A stretch of 64,000 bases of DNA from Sphingopyxis chilensis (GTDB taxonomy: Bacteria; Pseudomonadota; Alphaproteobacteria; Sphingomonadales; Sphingomonadaceae), in the NCBI RefSeq assembly GCF_035930445.1, contig NZ_CP142394.1, forward strand, positions 653,501 to 717,500, read 5' to 3'. Position 1 is the first letter of the stretch. Every line of letters begins with the position of its first letter. A program made the position numbers and the translations under genes. A model generated the notes under the pieces. It was given only the letters and a program-made list of their open reading frames with translations, was not told the origin of the DNA and did not search any database. Shown here piece after piece: positions 61,481 through 64,000 of this stretch.

Positions 61481-62058
61481 TCCATGTCTCCCATCAATGC
61501 TTCGCTGGTCACGATCGCCTCGGCGATTTCGGAAATCCGGCGATTGGTCCGCATCGCCTGGCCGCGGAGCAACGCATAGGCGGCAGGCTCGTCGACCTGA
61601 CGCCGCTTCATCAGGATCGCCTTGGCCTTGTCGATGGTCGCGCGTTCGGCCAAGGCGTTTTTCGCTTCGTCGAGTTCGCGCTGAAGCCGCGAAAAGGCTT
61701 GGAAGCGGCGCACCGCAAGGTCGATGACCGGCTTGATTCGCTGCTTCGACAGGCCATCGACGACATAGGCCGACACCCCCGCGTCGATCGCCGCACCGGT
61801 CGCTTCGGCGTCGCTCTGGTCGACGAACATCGCGATCGGCCGCGCCAGCGCACGCGACATCGCGAAGAAATCCTCGAGCAGGTCGCGGCTTGGGTTCTCA
61901 AGGTTGATCAGGACGACCTCGGGCTGCGCCGCCTCGATCTGGCGGGCGAGCGCGCCGGCGGGGTCGATCAGCACGAGATCATCGAGTCCCGCCTCGCGCA
62001 GGCCGTCGGAAATGATGGCCGCCCGCGTCGTGCTGGTATCGATGATCGCGATCCTCAT
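61477..62058 (-). CDS. nasT: NasT-like ANTAR antiterminator
   Basis: 193 residues: pseudo-receiver domain (RIAIIDTSTTRAAIISDGLREAGLDDL), then a helix and a C-terminal ANTAR domain (AERATIDKAKAILMKRRQVDEPAAYALLRGQAMRTNRRISEIAEAI). Binds leader RNA hairpins to prevent termination. The receiver keeps an acidic start (D7) but its phospho-acceptor position reads NLENPS, so phosphorylation is unlikely. Confidence 0.9.
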   Translation of the reverse strand: MRIAIIDTSTTRAAIISDGLREAGLDDLVLIDPAGALARQIEAAQPEVVLINLENPSRDLLEDFFAMSRALARPIAMFVDQSDAEATGAAIDAGVSAYVVDGLSKQRIKPVIDLAVRRFQAFSRLQRELDEAKNALAERATIDKAKAILMKRRQVDEPAAYALLRGQAMRTNRRISEIAEAIVTSEALMGDME

Positions 62059-62233
62059 GGCCCGCGCCTTACGCGGCGACGTTCGAATCTTCCAGCTTCA
62101 TCGTGTTGCAGGCGCGAAAAGAATAGCTGGATAGCGCGATCCGGACATTTTCATTACGGAAACGGTATCGGGCCAGCGCTCATACCGATCACATCTTGCG
62201 AAATGATCCGGCCTTGTCCAACGACGGGCGCCG

Positions 62234-63136
62234 ATGACCGTCCCCGCCGCCCCGAACCGCGCCAGCGGGAAAATCGATTTGCTCGCACTGGGCGCGCTGT
62301 TTCTGTCGCTCGTTTCGGTGACCGGGGGCGCAGCGATGGCAAAGGGGCTGTTCCCGCTGGTTGGGCCGGCGGGAACCACGGCGCTGCGCTTGATCTTTGG
62401 CGCGATCCTGCTGTCGGCGGTGCTTCGTCCGTGGCGGCTGAACTATCGCGAGGGGTGGCGGTCGATCCTCGCCTATGGCGTCGTGCTCGGCGCGATGAAC
62501 CTCAGCTTCTATAGCGCGCTGAGCTATATTCCGCTCGGCATCGCGATTGCGATCGAATTCATCGGCCCGCTCGGCGTCGCAGTGCTGACCTCGCGCCGGC
62601 GCGCGGATTTTCTCTGGATCGGGATCGCGGTGTTCGGCCTGTTTCTCTTGTTGCCGATTCGTGCGGGCACGGCGCATATCGACTGGCGGGGCGTTGCGTT
62701 GGCGCTGTTCGCGGGCCTCTGCTGGGCCGCCTATATATTGCTCGGCAAACGCGCGGGGGCGCAGCACGGGCCGGCCGCCGCAGCGGGCGGCACGATCGTC
62801 GCGGCCCTCGTCGTCGCGCCGGTGGGTATCATCCACGCCGGCGCCGAACTGCTCCAGCCGGAGATATTGGCGCTGGGCCTCGTCGTCGGCCTTGTGTCGA
62901 GCGCGATACCCTATGGCTTCGAAATGGTCGCGCTGCGCCGCCTGCCGTCCAACAGCTTTGGAACGCTGCTCAGCGCCGAACCCGCGGTTGGGGCGCTGAT
63001 GGGCTTTTTCCTGCTCGGCGAATTGCTGTCCTTCACGCAATGGGTCGCGATCGGACTGATTGTCTTGTCATCGATCGGCACCGCGAAAGGGGCGGGCGAA
63101 TTCCCGGCCGCGGAGCCGCCCTTTGACAGCAGATAG
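62234..63136 (+). CDS. rhtA: EamA/RhtA-type inner membrane transporter
   Basis: 300 residues, ten helices in two EamA halves. Closest style is RhtA (threonine/homoserine exporter): [55 protein letters not shown] and [24 protein letters not shown]. Divergent from nasT across 175 bp in which no NtrC or FNR site is evident. Confidence 0.85.
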   Translation: MTVPAAPNRASGKIDLLALGALFLSLVSVTGGAAMAKGLFPLVGPAGTTALRLIFGAILLSAVLRPWRLNYREGWRSILAYGVVLGAMNLSFYSALSYIPLGIAIAIEFIGPLGVAVLTSRRRADFLWIGIAVFGLFLLLPIRAGTAHIDWRGVALALFAGLCWAAYILLGKRAGAQHGPAAAAGGTIVAALVVAPVGIIHAGAELLQPEILALGLVVGLVSSAIPYGFEMVALRRLPSNSFGTLLSAEPAVGALMGFFLLGELLSFTQWVAIGLIVLSSIGTAKGAGEFPAAEPPFDSR

Positions 63137-63153
63137 CTCGGCGCCGGTGCGGT

Positions 63154-64000
63154 TCAGACCGGCAGCAACGGATCGTCGACGCCTTCCTCTTTGTGCCGCG
63201 CGATTTGGACGTCCCGTTCGATGCAGTGATAAGCGCCGATGATTTCGGAAACTACCGACAGCGCGAGTGTCGCCGGGTCGCGCGCCTGAGGGATAAGGCC
63301 GGCGGGCATGCTGAAACGGGTCAGTGTCGCGGCTGACAGTCCATGGCTGCGCAACATCGCAATCCGGTCCGTGCGGCTCTGCCGCCCGCCGATCGCCCCG
63401 ACGAAGAGATGGGGCTGGCGCAGCGCCCAAGGCAGCAGCATTTCCTCCCAGTCATGGTCGTGGAACAGAAAGGCAAAGGCGGTCCACCGATCGGCCTCGA
63501 TCATGGGGGTACGCGAGCGGCTGTCGAGCAGCGTCGCGGCGATCCCCTCTGCCGACAGGGCGGTCACATCGTCCTTCGAAGGCGAGAATGCGCGAGTTTC
63601 GGCCCCGAAATAATGGGCAAGTCGCGCGGTCGCGGTCAACGCGTCGCCGTGCCCCATCGCAAGGATACGGACGCGCGGAGAATAGGTGACGCCGAATTCG
63701 TCGCCGTGCCATCCCGTTTCGATGGTAGCCGGTCCTTCTACGCATATTCCATGGCGCGAAAGCCGCATCGCGGCGGGTTCGCGCTTGTCCAGCACAGCCA
63801 GAATGGCGCCCAGCGCCGCCGCATCGGGGCGCGGGGTGAACAACAGGTCGATGCCGCCTCCGCAGGGCAGGCGGATGTCGATATAGGGCGACCCCGCGCC
63901 GAAGCGGACCATCCGCGTTTCCCCGTCGTCGAGCACCGCGAGCGCTTCGGCGATGATCGCGGCCTCGATGCAGCCGCCTGAAAAGGAGCCGCGATAATCG
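63154..64000 (-). CDS. XdhC-family molybdoenzyme maturation protein, partial
   Basis: Open to the window end, so the start lies beyond 64000; about 282 codons are present. The visible start SFSGGCIEAAIIAEAL and RLPCGGGIDLLF are typical of the XdhC/CoxI N-terminal domain, and LAHYFGAETRAF with LRQPHLFVGAIGGRQSRTDRIAMLRSHGL of the C-terminal Rossmann domain. Such proteins insert the molybdenum cofactor or its sulfur into xanthine dehydrogenase-like enzymes. Confidence 0.88.
   Translation of the reverse strand, partial: DYRGSFSGGCIEAAIIAEALAVLDDGETRMVRFGAGSPYIDIRLPCGGGIDLLFTPRPDAAALGAILAVLDKREPAAMRLSRHGICVEGPATIETGWHGDEFGVTYSPRVRILAMGHGDALTATARLAHYFGAETRAFSPSKDDVTALSAEGIAATLLDSRSRTPMIEADRWTAFAFLFHDHDWEEMLLPWALRQPHLFVGAIGGRQSRTDRIAMLRSHGLSAATLTRFSMPAGLIPQARDPATLALSVVSEIIGAYHCIERDVQIARHKEEGVDDPLLPV

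Noticed and set aside
1..64000. tRNA, rRNA, CRISPR arrays, insertion sequences, prophage or integration sites
   Set aside because: Looked for and not seen; no cloverleaf, spaced direct repeats, transposase or integrase was recognised.

Overview
The window is GC-rich, almost fully coding, and reads as a chromosome segment of a sphingomonad alphaproteobacterium, most like Sphingopyxis (inference from gene order, protein style and interspersed palindromes typical of this group; no rRNA or tRNA gene is present to confirm it). The bamA-skp-fabZ run has no lpxD or lpxA, which fits an organism whose outer membrane carries glycosphingolipids instead of lipopolysaccharide.

Region 1 (1-9003) is a core housekeeping operon: pyrH (cut by the window start), frr, uppS, cdsA, dxr, rseP, bamA, skp/ompH, fabZ, then rpmE. 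Region 2 (9016-16730) is mixed: glpK, an RhlE-type DEAD-box helicase with a structured leader, an MHS-family transporter, two convergent alpha/beta hydrolases, a small membrane protein and a truncated zinc-finger (ZnF-UBP) relic.

Region 3 (16731-27877) looks like an oxygen/stress signalling island: a haem-PAS FixL-like kinase with its FixJ-like regulator, an orphan LuxR output domain, a divergent hdeD-STAS-GNAT operon, an MgtC/DUF4010 membrane protein, a DksA-like zinc-finger protein, an Fnr regulator coupled to an L,D-transpeptidase, a lone receiver domain and two tandem-USP proteins. hdeD and both usp genes share a promoter layout (CCGTA, 36 bp, CCTA).

Region 4 (28001-36555) is a sulfide/persulfide locus: persulfide dioxygenase, TolC-like outer membrane protein, DUF2892 protein and sulfide:quinone reductase on one strand; facing them a 26-codon leader ORF, a lipoprotein membrane-fusion protein, an RND pump and an ArsR regulator of the BigR/SqrR type. 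The tolC gene sits in the sqr operon while its likely partner pump is in the divergent operon, so oxidation of sulfide and an efflux pump appear to be co-regulated. This is the most interesting system in the window.

Region 5 (36694-51329) holds a CYTH-CHAD protein, a small ion channel, a third USP, a second Fnr, OmpW, and a complete cbb3 oxidase locus ccoNOQP-GHIS followed by a small Cys-rich exported protein, hemN and cytochrome b561. Four good FNR boxes (TTGAY-N4-RTCAA) precede usp3, ccoN/ompW, hemN and cytochrome b561, so this is a microaerobic regulon. A decayed flavoprotein gene ends it.

Region 6 (51386-62058) is a nitrate assimilation locus on the minus strand: nasT, nasS, narK, an alginate-export-type porin, nirB, nirD, nasA and cobA. 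The narK leader has an intrinsic terminator preceded by hairpins with six-base loops, as expected for NasT (ANTAR) antitermination. The window closes with an RhtA/EamA exporter and a partial XdhC-family gene.
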